This document shows positions 1 to 7,327 of a stretch of 10,814 nt of DNA, piece after piece. A model generated the notes under the pieces. It saw only the letters and a program-made list of their open reading frames with translations. It was not told the DNA's origin and made no database searches. Position numbers and translations under genes: made by a program. Origin of the DNA: UBA8886 sp963578705 (GTDB lineage: Archaea > Thermoplasmatota > Poseidoniia > MGIII > CG-Epi1); the NCBI GenBank assembly GCA_963578705.1, contig CAUZDT010000040.1, positions 1 through 10,814 of the forward strand. Direction: 5' to 3'. How positions within the stretch are numbered: the stretch's first letter is position 1; every line of letters begins with the position of its first letter.

Positions 1-1
1 T

Positions 2-1282
2 GACGGCGTTTTCGAAGTGCTCTCCACATCGGGCGATACCATGCTCGGCGGGACTGACATGGACGACGCGATTATCGACTGGCTGGCTGAGAATTTCAAG
101 GCCGATAACGGGGTTGACCTGCGGCAGGATCCGGCTGCATTCCAGCGGCTGCGTGATGCGGGCGAGAAAGCCAAGATTGAGCTTTCGGGGACGGTCAAGG
201 CGACCATCAACCTGCCCTACATCTGGGCCGATTCGGCTGGCCCCAAGCACCTCGAGGTCGACATGACCCGCGCCAAGCTGCAAGAACTGGTCGAGCCGGT
301 GCTCGCCAAGTGCGACAAGCCTATCAAGCAGGCGTTCAAGGACGCCAAACTGAAGCCGGGCGACGTTGACTGCGTGCTGCTGGTGGGCGGGCCAACGCGC
401 ATGCCGATTGTTCGCGAGCGGTTCGAGAAAATCATCGGCCGCAAGGCGGAGAGCGGTATCGATCCGATGCAGTGCGTCGCGATGGGCGCGGCGCTGCAGG
501 GCGGCGTAATCGCCGGCGACGTCAAGGACGTGCTGCTGCTCGACGTGACGCCGCTGACGCTCGGCATCGAGACCGAGGGGGGCGTGATGACGCCACTTAT
601 CGAGCGCAACACCACCATCCCCACCGGCAAACAGAACACCTTTTCGACCGCGGCCGACAACCAGCCCAGCGTCGAAATCCACGTCCTGCAGGGCGAACGC
701 CCGATGGCGGGGCAGAACACGGCGCTCGGCAAGTTCATGCTCACTGGCATCCCGCCGGCGCCACGCGGCGTGCCGCAGGTCGAGGTCAAGTTTGACATCG
801 ACCGCAACGGTATCCTGAATGTTAGCGCCCGGGACCTTGGAACGGGTAACGAGCAGAAAATCGAAATCAAGGCGAAGTCGAACCTGACCGACGAGGAAAT
901 CGAGGCGCGCGTCGCGGAAGCGGAGGCGCACGCCGAGGAAGACCGGGAACTGCGCGAGCTCGTCGAGACGCGCAACCAGGGCGAGTCGCTGATTTACGCC
1001 ACCGAGAAGTCGCTCAAGGAACTGGGCGGCAAGGTTGACGAGGAGACCCGCAAGGGCATCGAGGAGGCGAAGGCGCCGCTCGAGGAAGCCATCCGGGGCG
1101 ACGACCTCGACGCGCTGAAGGCGGCCAGCGAGGCGTACATGACTGCTTCGCAGGTGGTCGGCCAGCAGATGTACCAGCAAGCCGCTGAAGAAGCGGCGCA
1201 GCAGCAGCCCGCGGGCGAGGGCGACGCGCCCACCGACGATAACGTGGTCGACGTTGACTACGAAGAAATCGACGAAAAATAG
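2..1282 (+). CDS. dnaK: Molecular chaperone DnaK (Hsp70), C-terminal part, 5' truncated by window edge
   Basis: ATP-dependent cytosolic Hsp70 chaperone that folds and protects proteins together with DnaJ and GrpE. The frame is open from base 2, so about 426 residues are visible and roughly 210 N-terminal residues, including the phosphate-binding loops, lie outside the window. Visible in order: the second half of the nucleotide-binding domain (LSTSGDTMLGGTDMD near the edge, then LLVGGPTRMP), the interdomain linker (DVLLLDVTPLTLGIETEGG, around visible residues 175-195), the beta substrate-binding domain with NTTIPT and VLQGERPMA, the acidic helical lid, and a Gln/Ala-rich tail ending VVDVDYEEIDEK. 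That tail closely resembles the bacterial DnaK C-terminus. In archaea DnaK is generally regarded as acquired from bacteria. The internal GTG at 17 is not a real start, because the homology continues upstream of it. Confidence 0.97.
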   Translation, partial: DGVFEVLSTSGDTMLGGTDMDDAIIDWLAENFKADNGVDLRQDPAAFQRLRDAGEKAKIELSGTVKATINLPYIWADSAGPKHLEVDMTRAKLQELVEPVLAKCDKPIKQAFKDAKLKPGDVDCVLLVGGPTRMPIVRERFEKIIGRKAESGIDPMQCVAMGAALQGGVIAGDVKDVLLLDVTPLTLGIETEGGVMTPLIERNTTIPTGKQNTFSTAADNQPSVEIHVLQGERPMAGQNTALGKFMLTGIPPAPRGVPQVEVKFDIDRNGILNVSARDLGTGNEQKIEIKAKSNLTDEEIEARVAEAEAHAEEDRELRELVETRNQGESLIYATEKSLKELGGKVDEETRKGIEEAKAPLEEAIRGDDLDALKAASEAYMTASQVVGQQMYQQAAEEAAQQQPAGEGDAPTDDNVVDVDYEEIDEK

Positions 1283-1333
1283 CTGGGCAAACGCTATATC
1301 CTGTAGCGCGTCCTGTAGCGGAAGGAAACTCCC
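1283..1333 (+). promoter_or_regulatory. Candidate promoter and leader of the HEAT-zinc ribbon gene, with tandem TCCTGTAGCG repeats
   Basis: This 51-bp gap after the dnaK stop holds TATAT (1295-1299), about 37 nt before the next ATG. Two direct copies of TCCTGTAGCG (1299-1308 and 1311-1320) follow, spaced 12 bp start to start, and then GGAAGG (1320-1325), a weak Shine-Dalgarno-like stretch 8 nt before the ATG at 1334. An archaeal TATA box here would start transcription near 1320-1325 and leave a leader of about 10 nt. The tandem copies would then sit in the core promoter, where a regulator could bind. No T-run resembling an archaeal terminator is visible after dnaK, so read-through from dnaK is equally possible. 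Confidence 0.4.
1299..1320 (+). repeat. Tandem TCCTGTAGCG repeat (copies 1 and 2 of 4 in the window)
   Basis: Two direct copies (1299-1308, 1311-1320) with a 12-bp period lie just before the HEAT-protein gene. The same 10-mer recurs in the same orientation at 10656-10665 and 10700-10709. Three of the four copies extend to the 11-mer TCCTGTAGCGC. Confidence 0.6.
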
Positions 1334-3424
1334 ATGGGCGTTGGCGAAGATATCAGGGCGGCTCATAAAGCAACTCAGGTTGAGCAGCGCCTGACGGCTA
1401 TTGCGAGCGCCTCGGCTGACCGGCGTATCACCCTTGTGCGCCAGCTGCACACCCACTTTATGCCACGGCTGGTTCCCAAGTTCCTGCCGCAAATCACGAA
1501 ACTGCTTTCCGACGATAAACCTGCGGTGCGCCATCAGGCGGTGCTGCTGCTGCAGCACCTGTTCGACCTCCATCCCAAGGGCTTCGCGAAAGCGAGCGGA
1601 CCGCTGGTGGGCTTGGTGCAGGACACCCGCATGGACAACCGCACCGCTGCGCTGGAGCTGCTCGACAAGGTCGCCCGCCAGGAACCCAAGGCGGTGCTGC
1701 CGCAGCTGGCCAAGCTGGTCGAGTGGCTGGACAACCCGCTGCCGGGAGTCCAGACACCGCTGCTACAGCTGATTACCGACCTCGGCCGCCGCGCCCCGGC
1801 GGCGGTGGCGGCGCAGCTGGCAAAGCAGCTCGACTCGAGGAAACAAGCGACCGTCCGGAACGCGCTGACGCTGCTGGAACAGGTGGCCAAGCGGCAGCCG
1901 TCGGCGGTCGCGCGCGCGGCGCCCCGGCTGGTGAAGCTGCTTGGGAACCGTGACGCCAATATACGGGAGAGGGCGAGCCAGATGCTGATTTTGGCCGGTG
2001 CGGCCGGCGTCGAGGCGGTGCCGCGGCTGCTGCTGCGGCCGCTGGTCGCGCGCAAGGTTGACCCGGACCTGAAGCTGCACGCCATCCTGACCGCACAGCA
2101 GCTGGCCGAGCGGCAGCCGAAGCAGTTCGCCCCGGCGGTGCGCCATCTAGCGCGGGATCTGGGTCACCAGCGCTGGGAGATTCGCGAGCAGGCGGCGCTG
2201 CTGCTGGGAGTCATAGGTCGCAACAACATCGAGCTGGTCAAGGAAGCGGTGCCGTCGCTGGCGCACGCGCTCGAGGATGGTGACGAACTGGTGCGGACCG
2301 CAGCAGTGAAGGCGATCGAGAAAATCAGGGTCTCCTCGCTCGACTATGGCGCCATCCAGAAGGCGTCTGCGGTGCTCGAGTCGGCCCGCGGCGTCATCCA
2401 TTCGGCGCAGAATTTCGGCGTCGTGACCGGGCAGGCCGACAAAATGCTGGCGGACGCTGAGAAGGCGTACGCACGCGGCGACTACCCTAAATGTATCGAC
2501 TATTCCACGCGCGCCGAGGACATGGCGGCGCGCGCCGAGAAGGAGAGCGACAAGGTGAAGGCGGCGCTGACGCGCGCTGAATCAACCATCCAGTCGGTTT
2601 CCCACAAAGGAGTCTCGGTTGCCGCTTCCGAAGCGTTGCTGGCGGAGGCGGAGAAGCTTTTGGAGAAGCAGCGCTACAAGGAGGCGCGGCAAAAGGCGGA
2701 AGAGGCGGTCCTGCTCTCGCAGCAACAGGCGGTCGATTCACGGCCCGACCTCGTCCTGCGAGGGCAACTTGAGGGGGCGCTGGCTCCCGATGACTGGAGC
2801 AGCCTGCCGCTTGAGCTGGAGAATGTCGGCGGCGCGGTCGCGCGGCAGATTACGCTTGACTTCGGCGACAGCTTTACGATACGCGGCCATACGTTGCTGC
2901 ACAGCATGGAGCCGGGCGAGAAGCGCATGCTGGAAATCGAGGTCTACCCGAAGGCGAAGGGGCTGGTGCCGCTGGCAGTAGACGTGGTCTACCACAGCTT
3001 CGAAGGCGACAATTACCACCAGCAGAAGCAGGATATTGTCGAAGTGGGCGACGCAGCCCAGTTCGAGCCGCGCGAGCTCTTCGCTTCAGCAGTCGACGCG
3101 ACCGTGGTGCCAAAGGCGCAGCGCGCCGTGGTCACCCGTCGCTTCCACGTCGACTGCGGCAACTGCGGCGCGCGCATGCCGTCCGACTTCCGCATCTGCG
3201 GCAAGTGTGGCCTCCGGCTGCGCGAACGTGTCGAGCGCGAGGTCGGTTACCATTGCCTCAAGTGCAATTCACCGCTATCGCTCAACCAGAAGTTCTGCGG
3301 CAGCTGCGGCGGCGTATCGCCCGAAAAGCCGGAGGCACCCACCAGCTGCCGGCAGTGCAGTGGTGCGCTCAGTCCGGGGCAGCATTTCTGTGGCGGCTGC
3401 GGCGCGCCGGTCGTGATAGCCTAG
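1334..3424 (+). CDS. HEAT-repeat protein with helical region, beta-sandwich domain and three C-terminal zinc ribbons
   Basis: A 696-aa protein without signal peptide or membrane segments, so probably cytosolic; I do not recognise a named family. Residues about 40-335 are tandem alpha-helical HEAT-like repeats of 35-40 residues (e.g. LPQITKLLSDDKPAVRHQAV, LVKLLGNRDANIRERASQML, LAHALEDGDELVRTAAVKAI). Residues about 338-470 are charged helices, possibly coiled coil, containing two TPR-like hairpins (around AEKAYARGDYPKCIDYSTRA and AEKLLEKQRYKEARQKAEEA). Residues about 475-590 look like an immunoglobulin-like or CARDB-like beta sandwich (LPLELENVGG..., ...EPGEKRMLEIEVYPKAKG). Three CxxC-(13-14)-CxxC zinc ribbons begin at Cys608, Cys641 and Cys672. 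The start is the first ATG after the dnaK gap. The architecture suggests a protein-protein scaffold. Position after dnaK hints at proteostasis, but that is inference. The gene ends tail to tail with the transporter gene, sharing CTAG. Confidence 0.9.
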   Translation: MGVGEDIRAAHKATQVEQRLTAIASASADRRITLVRQLHTHFMPRLVPKFLPQITKLLSDDKPAVRHQAVLLLQHLFDLHPKGFAKASGPLVGLVQDTRMDNRTAALELLDKVARQEPKAVLPQLAKLVEWLDNPLPGVQTPLLQLITDLGRRAPAAVAAQLAKQLDSRKQATVRNALTLLEQVAKRQPSAVARAAPRLVKLLGNRDANIRERASQMLILAGAAGVEAVPRLLLRPLVARKVDPDLKLHAILTAQQLAERQPKQFAPAVRHLARDLGHQRWEIREQAALLLGVIGRNNIELVKEAVPSLAHALEDGDELVRTAAVKAIEKIRVSSLDYGAIQKASAVLESARGVIHSAQNFGVVTGQADKMLADAEKAYARGDYPKCIDYSTRAEDMAARAEKESDKVKAALTRAESTIQSVSHKGVSVAASEALLAEAEKLLEKQRYKEARQKAEEAVLLSQQQAVDSRPDLVLRGQLEGALAPDDWSSLPLELENVGGAVARQITLDFGDSFTIRGHTLLHSMEPGEKRMLEIEVYPKAKGLVPLAVDVVYHSFEGDNYHQQKQDIVEVGDAAQFEPRELFASAVDATVVPKAQRAVVTRRFHVDCGNCGARMPSDFRICGKCGLRLRERVEREVGYHCLKCNSPLSLNQKFCGSCGGVSPEKPEAPTSCRQCSGALSPGQHFCGGCGAPVVIA

Positions 3425-4944
3425 ACTTCTTCGGCTTCGGCGACCGTGAGTGGGCCGGCCTTGATTTTATCGGCGACGCGGTCGTTGAAGCCGAAGGCGA
3501 AAAGGGCAATGATAATCAGCCATTGCACCACCATCGTCAGGATTGTGAAGAGCCCGAGGTCCATGCCGCCAATCGGCGAAGACGAGCTATCCTGCAATTT
3601 CTCGTAGATGAAGAAGCCGAAGACGACCGCGAACTCGATGGGAAAGGCGTAGCGAATGATGTATTCCCACCACTTGCCGATGTAGATGTCGCTGTATTCG
3701 GTGTTGATGAAAGTCTCGCGGAACTCGCTGGTGCCGAACTTCATCACTACCACCGCCACCATCAGCCCCGAAACAATGAGTCCGGTGCCCCAGACAAAAT
3801 CCTGGTTGTCGAGAAACTCGAGGCTGTAGGCCGACGGCAGCCCGCAGAGCGCGACGGCGACGCAGATGTACTTCACCGCCTCGTTGCGCTCCCAGCCCAT
3901 GTCGACGAAGTTGCGCGCCGCAATCTCGATGGTCGCAATCATCGACGTCAGCGCGGCGAACGACATCGACAGGAAAAAGATGGCGCCCATCAGCCGCCCG
4001 CCCGGCATCGAGGCGAAGAGGGCGGTCAGGTGGACGAAGGTCAGCCCCGAGGAGCCGGCCTCGACCGCGGCGAGGCCGTCAGCCGTGGTTTCCGACATGG
4101 CGAAGATGGTGCCGAGCACGGCGACGCCCGCAATCAGCGAGACCGAGTTATTGCCAAGGCCGGTGAGGAAGGCGTTGAGCGCGATGTCCTCCTTCTTCTT
4201 CATCGCCACGGCGTAGGTAATCGCCATCCCGAAGCCGGCCGAGGTAGACCAGGCCGACTGCGTCAGCGCCCGAATCCAGGTTTCACCCCGGAAGAGGTAT
4301 TCCCACTGCGGGATGAAGAGGAACCGCAGGCCGGTCGCCGCCCCCGACGGATTGAGGTAAAAAGGGTAAATCATCGCGATGATGAGGAAGCCGACCAGGC
4401 AGGGAATCAGGATGGTGTTTGCCCTTTCAATGCCGCGGATGCCGCGGTGGACGATGAGCCCCGAGACCGTCACGGCGATGAGCTGGAACATCACCACTTC
4501 CAGCGGCGAATCGTGGATGAAGTTATCCCACATCAACATCGTCGCCTCGGTGTCAGTGGCGAGGTCGATTTCCCCCGATAGCGCGACCCAGAAGTAGCGG
4601 ATGGTCCAGCCCATCACAACCGCGTAGTAGAATCCCACTGCGACGCCGACCCACACCATCCACATCCCCATCCAGGTCCAGTTGCGCCCCGCCATGTCGC
4701 GCATCGAGCCAATTGTGCCAAGCCGTGTCTTCTTGCCGATAGCGAACTCGGCCATCAGCAGCGGAATCGACCACGCGAAGAGGAACAGCAACCAGCCAAT
4801 CATGAACGCCCCGCCGCCGTTGGCGGCCGCCTCGCGCGGGAAGCGCCAGATGTTGCCGGTGCCGACCGCAGCGCCGATGGTGGTAAGGATGAGGCCCAGA
4901 CGCGAGGAGAAGAGCTCGTCGCCCTCGTCGGCCGAGTCCGTCAA
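3421..4944 (-). CDS. Neurotransmitter:sodium symporter (NSS/SNF) family transporter
   Basis: A 507-aa inner-membrane protein with LeuT fold and about 11-12 membrane segments; the family imports amino acids or related compounds with sodium. TM1 has the hallmark AAVGTGNIWRFP (residues 25-36). Asn31 and Arg34 match LeuT Asn27 and Arg30, while LeuT Leu25 is replaced by Thr29. TM2 has NGGGAFMIGW, TM3 keeps the Tyr-Tyr of the substrate gate (GFYYAVVMGW), TM6 has QSAWSTSAGFG from Gln229, and TM8 has the sodium-site FAALTS. In TM7, GNNSVS puts Asn265 and Ser269 at LeuT Asn286 and Glu290, the pattern of chloride-dependent members. The start is TTG, supported by GGAGGA 6 nt upstream and by the N-terminal match to the family; no ATG fits. 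The stop of the upstream carboxypeptidase overlaps it as TTGA, implying translational coupling. The substrate cannot be read from sequence. Confidence 0.95.
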   Translation of the reverse strand: MTDSADEGDELFSSRLGLILTTIGAAVGTGNIWRFPREAAANGGGAFMIGWLLFLFAWSIPLLMAEFAIGKKTRLGTIGSMRDMAGRNWTWMGMWMVWVGVAVGFYYAVVMGWTIRYFWVALSGEIDLATDTEATMLMWDNFIHDSPLEVVMFQLIAVTVSGLIVHRGIRGIERANTILIPCLVGFLIIAMIYPFYLNPSGAATGLRFLFIPQWEYLFRGETWIRALTQSAWSTSAGFGMAITYAVAMKKKEDIALNAFLTGLGNNSVSLIAGVAVLGTIFAMSETTADGLAAVEAGSSGLTFVHLTALFASMPGGRLMGAIFFLSMSFAALTSMIATIEIAARNFVDMGWERNEAVKYICVAVALCGLPSAYSLEFLDNQDFVWGTGLIVSGLMVAVVVMKFGTSEFRETFINTEYSDIYIGKWWEYIIRYAFPIEFAVVFGFFIYEKLQDSSSSPIGGMDLGLFTILTMVVQWLIIIALFAFGFNDRVADKIKAGPLTVAEAEEV

Positions 4945-7250
4945 CCGCCTTCCTCCGCCGCCTGCTTGCGTCGCTCCGCAGCGACCGCGAGGCCCACCAT
5001 GCGGTAGAGCCCACCCCAGATGACGCCGTAGATGATAAGCATCATGAAGCCGACAGCGATGAAGTCCAGCACAGGGTTGCCGAAGCCGATGATGTCGTCG
5101 ACGAAAATCTCGACAGGCGCGGCAGCTCCGTAACCGGTGTAGACGAAACCGCCACCGAATTCGTTAGCGAGGCGGGAGTCCTGCGCCATGGCGTAGAACT
5201 GGATGTCCGTGGAGGTTTCGGTTGCAGGGATGTAGGCCCTGAAGACCGAGTCACGCTGGGGAACTGTAAGGCCGGGGCTGAAATCAGAGTAATCCCGCGG
5301 GTCACAGTCCATAATACAGGTCATGGGCAGTTCGTTCCAGGTACCGGCAGCCATTTCGGCCGTCCGGTACCGCAGGACCAGTGAGTCCTTCAGCATGAAC
5401 TGGGCGTTCGCGACCTCAATCCTCACCGGCAGTTTGTCATCCGAAAAGTAGTCGCCGAAGTCAACTTCGGTATCAGACTGGAAACCAATGCTCTCCCCCT
5501 TCGAGGAGAGAAGGGTCAACGACGGCATCAGGGTCTGCTCCGGTGAGTGGATGCCGGGGCCGTTAATGTCGCCGTAGTCAGGGAACATCTGCCCAATCCG
5601 CGCTTCGGGGGATTCGTCCAGCAGGTACATGTTGGTCAGCAGGTGCATCCGCACGGTGGGGCGGATGAGCAGTGGGTCGGCGTGGAAACCGCCCTGCAAA
5701 CCTCCCTGACTTCCGCAGCTGTTCAGCTCGACGGTGTAGGAAAATGAGCCCTGCATGCCGTAAAGCTGGTCAGTGATATCGCCCGAGACCTTGTAGCCAC
5801 CCTGGTCCTTCCAGTTGCCGTAACCGGTCAGGTTCATCAGTCCCTTGACCTGGTTCTCCATGTAGAGTTCGTGCGGCGGGTCCTGGTCCTTGTACCCCCA
5901 CGGCCAGATGTAAAGCTCTGAACAGGCGTGGTAGGAAATGGAATTCATGATGTTGTGCTTCATGTCGTGCGCTTCAGAGCGGTAGTTCCGGATATATTCG
6001 CCCTCCTCATTGGTGATGAACATATCGGGCCAGTTCGCCCGGCTAATGCCATTCTGGTAATCTGCGAGATACTGGTCCTGCGGGTAATCCTCGTAGATGT
6101 CAAGGCGCCAGGTCAGGTACTCAATGACCTGCGTTTCGGGCTCTGAAAATCCGCCTTCCTTGTCCTCGTCAACCATCCCATCTTCGTCGTCATCCTTGTG
6201 GAGTGCGTCCGGCGGGTCCTCATCAACCTTGGAGAGGTCACCAGTATTCTGGTCACCGATTATACAGGGGTTGCCCATGAATTCGCAGTCGCCGTCGTCA
6301 TCGTTGAAATCGCGCGGGCCGTGGTAGACGTCCGAGCAGATGTTGTCGTCATCGACCGTGACTTCGGCCTCCAAGTCGTCGCCAATCAGCGCCGTGAACT
6401 GGGTGTTGTGTGACCATTCCAGCGGGTAGTTTCGATTCAGGTCAACACCGTCGCACGCGTCCCCGTAGCGGTCATTGTTGTTGTTGTCACGCATGTTCTT
6501 GCGCCAGAAGCGGCTCGGATCCTCCCGGTCGTACATGTAACCGTCCGGGTTCAGGACTGGGACAATCCAGATTTCCCGGTTGTTGATTAGCTGGGTCACG
6601 CGCGCCTCGATAGGGTCCTCGTCGATACCCTCGTCGATGACGCCATCGCCGTCATTATCGATGCCGTCAAAGAGCGCCCGTCCTTCGGCGTCGACACGGC
6701 CGCCCTGCTCACCATCGCCGTCGTTATCGACGCCGTCAATCGGGTCCTCGTTCACGAGCCCGTCACCGTCGTTATCGGTCGGCGGGGCACCGTAGAAATG
6801 GGTCAGGTAGTAGGCGAAATACATCGGGGTCACGACGGTCATCCACTCACGGGCGTGGTGGTTCCCAACGATGAACAGCGTCTCCTCGTCGGGGTCATCG
6901 TAAAAAGCCGGCTCATTGGCGACGTTATCGGATATCTTGATGCCGTGAATTTCGTTCGCCTGCCAGGTCTGCCCGGCCGGAATCAGGTCGGTCAGCGTGT
7001 AGAATTCAACAATCCCGGGAAAGTCGTTGGCGAACCGCTGCAATGCGGAGACCACTTCGTAATATTCGTGGTAATCGTCGAAGAGCACGTCGAACGGGAA
7101 AGTGTTGGTGCGGTTCAGCGTGTCATTCTCGCCTTCGGCCGCTAGCGGGGTGGCCGTTGGCTGCGCCGTCGGTGGCGGCGCTAGCGAGCCGGTGCTGAAG
7201 CTAGTGAGCAGTACCATAACTGCCAGCAGCGCTGCTGTCCCCTGTCGCAT
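4941..7250 (-). CDS. Secreted, membrane-anchored M14 zinc carboxypeptidase with Asp-rich calcium-loop insertions
   Basis: A 769-aa metallocarboxypeptidase predicted to trim C-terminal residues from peptides outside the cell. Residues 1 to about 24 are a signal peptide (MRQGTAALLAVMVLLTSF), followed by a Pro/Thr-rich linker. Catalytic features are in order: zinc ligands HARE (His132, Glu135), NPDGY, WRKN, DLNRNY, SEPET, the third zinc ligand His441 in SYHACSEL, and the catalytic Glu508 in SYTVEL. Two insertions interrupt the core. Residues about 159-213 hold three DNDGDG loops, and residues about 300-366 are Asp/Glu-rich with DDDGD and DDDEDG. A beta-rich C-terminal domain precedes one membrane helix (about 730-749) and a basic cytoplasmic tail. 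The frame is open to 7352, but ATG 7250 is preferred: it begins the signal peptide directly and lies 27 nt from a TATA box. This gene appears less GC-rich than the cysS cluster. It is the first gene of an operon with the NSS symporter. Confidence 0.93.
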   Translation of the reverse strand: MRQGTAALLAVMVLLTSFSTGSLAPPPTAQPTATPLAAEGENDTLNRTNTFPFDVLFDDYHEYYEVVSALQRFANDFPGIVEFYTLTDLIPAGQTWQANEIHGIKISDNVANEPAFYDDPDEETLFIVGNHHAREWMTVVTPMYFAYYLTHFYGAPPTDNDGDGLVNEDPIDGVDNDGDGEQGGRVDAEGRALFDGIDNDGDGVIDEGIDEDPIEARVTQLINNREIWIVPVLNPDGYMYDREDPSRFWRKNMRDNNNNDRYGDACDGVDLNRNYPLEWSHNTQFTALIGDDLEAEVTVDDDNICSDVYHGPRDFNDDDGDCEFMGNPCIIGDQNTGDLSKVDEDPPDALHKDDDEDGMVDEDKEGGFSEPETQVIEYLTWRLDIYEDYPQDQYLADYQNGISRANWPDMFITNEEGEYIRNYRSEAHDMKHNIMNSISYHACSELYIWPWGYKDQDPPHELYMENQVKGLMNLTGYGNWKDQGGYKVSGDITDQLYGMQGSFSYTVELNSCGSQGGLQGGFHADPLLIRPTVRMHLLTNMYLLDESPEARIGQMFPDYGDINGPGIHSPEQTLMPSLTLLSSKGESIGFQSDTEVDFGDYFSDDKLPVRIEVANAQFMLKDSLVLRYRTAEMAAGTWNELPMTCIMDCDPRDYSDFSPGLTVPQRDSVFRAYIPATETSTDIQFYAMAQDSRLANEFGGGFVYTGYGAAAPVEIFVDDIIGFGNPVLDFIAVGFMMLIIYGVIWGGLYRMVGLAVAAERRKQAAEEGG
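4951..4956 (-). promoter_or_regulatory. Shine-Dalgarno site deciding the TTG start of the NSS transporter
   Basis: On the minus strand GGAGGA lies 6 nt before the TTG at 4944, inside the last codons of the carboxypeptidase gene. Together with the TTGA stop-start overlap, this supports a TTG start and re-initiation by ribosomes finishing the upstream gene. Confidence 0.7.
6151..6345 (-). other. Second Asp/Glu-rich insertion of the carboxypeptidase (calcium-binding-like)
   Basis: Encodes residues about 302-366, inserted between the DLNRNY and SEPET motifs. It contains NDDDGDC, KVDEDPPD, HKDDDEDGMVDED and two cysteines (GDCEFMGNPC) that could form a disulfide outside the cell. The acidic D-x-D-x-D-G spacing resembles EF-hand, dockerin or thrombospondin type 3 calcium loops. 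Calcium binding is inferred from motif only. Confidence 0.6.
6612..6776 (-). repeat. Tandem DNDGDG-encoding repeats in the carboxypeptidase gene
   Basis: Three degenerate units, each encoding (V/I/T)DNDGDG followed by a short acidic stretch, cover residues about 159-213. At DNA level they share a core close to CCGTCGTTATCG on the + strand (around 6650, 6716 and 6765). They lie between HAREW and the NPDGY motif. The loops resemble thrombospondin type 3 or dockerin calcium-binding loops and probably form a calcium-stabilised surface extension. Confidence 0.75.
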
Positions 7251-7325
7251 GGCGGCGCCACCTGCCGGCCGGCTATAATAGTAACCTTGGAGCGCGCCTT
7301 TTTGGGTGACGGCCGTTCGGCGGCC
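7251..7325. promoter_or_regulatory. Divergent promoter region with a shared TATA-like box and flanking palindromes
   Basis: Only 75 bp separate the carboxypeptidase start (7250, minus) from the small-protein start (7326, plus). The AT-rich island CTATAATAG (7273-7281; CTATTATAG on the minus strand) reads as a TATA box in both directions. Its centre is about 27 nt from the minus ATG, so that transcript could be leaderless; in the plus direction a start near 7303 would leave a leader of about 20 nt. A perfect 10-bp palindrome GCCGGCCGGC (7264-7273) abuts the box on the carboxypeptidase side, where an operator would block transcription. Promoter function is inferred from position and composition. 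Confidence 0.5.
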
Positions 7326-7327
7326 GT
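7309..7327 (+). promoter_or_regulatory. Hairpin overlapping the start codon of the small four-cysteine gene
   Basis: ACGGCCG (7309-7315) and CGGCCGT (7321-7327) are perfect inverted repeats around the loop TTCGG. The 3' arm covers the first two bases of the GTG at 7326, so in RNA the start would be partly buried. It could control translation, or could indicate that the TTG at 7329 is the start used. In such GC-rich DNA a 7-bp stem can also arise by chance. Confidence 0.35.

Noticed and set aside
17..19. GTG as the start of a short DnaK
   Set aside because: The frame is open to the window edge and the upstream residues (DGVFEV) match DnaK, so the gene is cut by the window, not short.
3205..4581. 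A 458-codon + strand open frame antisense to the transporter gene
   Set aside because: It is rich in Arg, Glu, Asp, Gly and His with no fold-like pattern, while the opposite strand encodes a clear NSS protein. High GC removes stop codons from antisense frames.
6612..6776. CRISPR-like or tandem DNA array
   Set aside because: The DNA similarity follows from the repeated DNDGDG peptide in frame. Units are degenerate, and there are no constant repeats with unique spacers.
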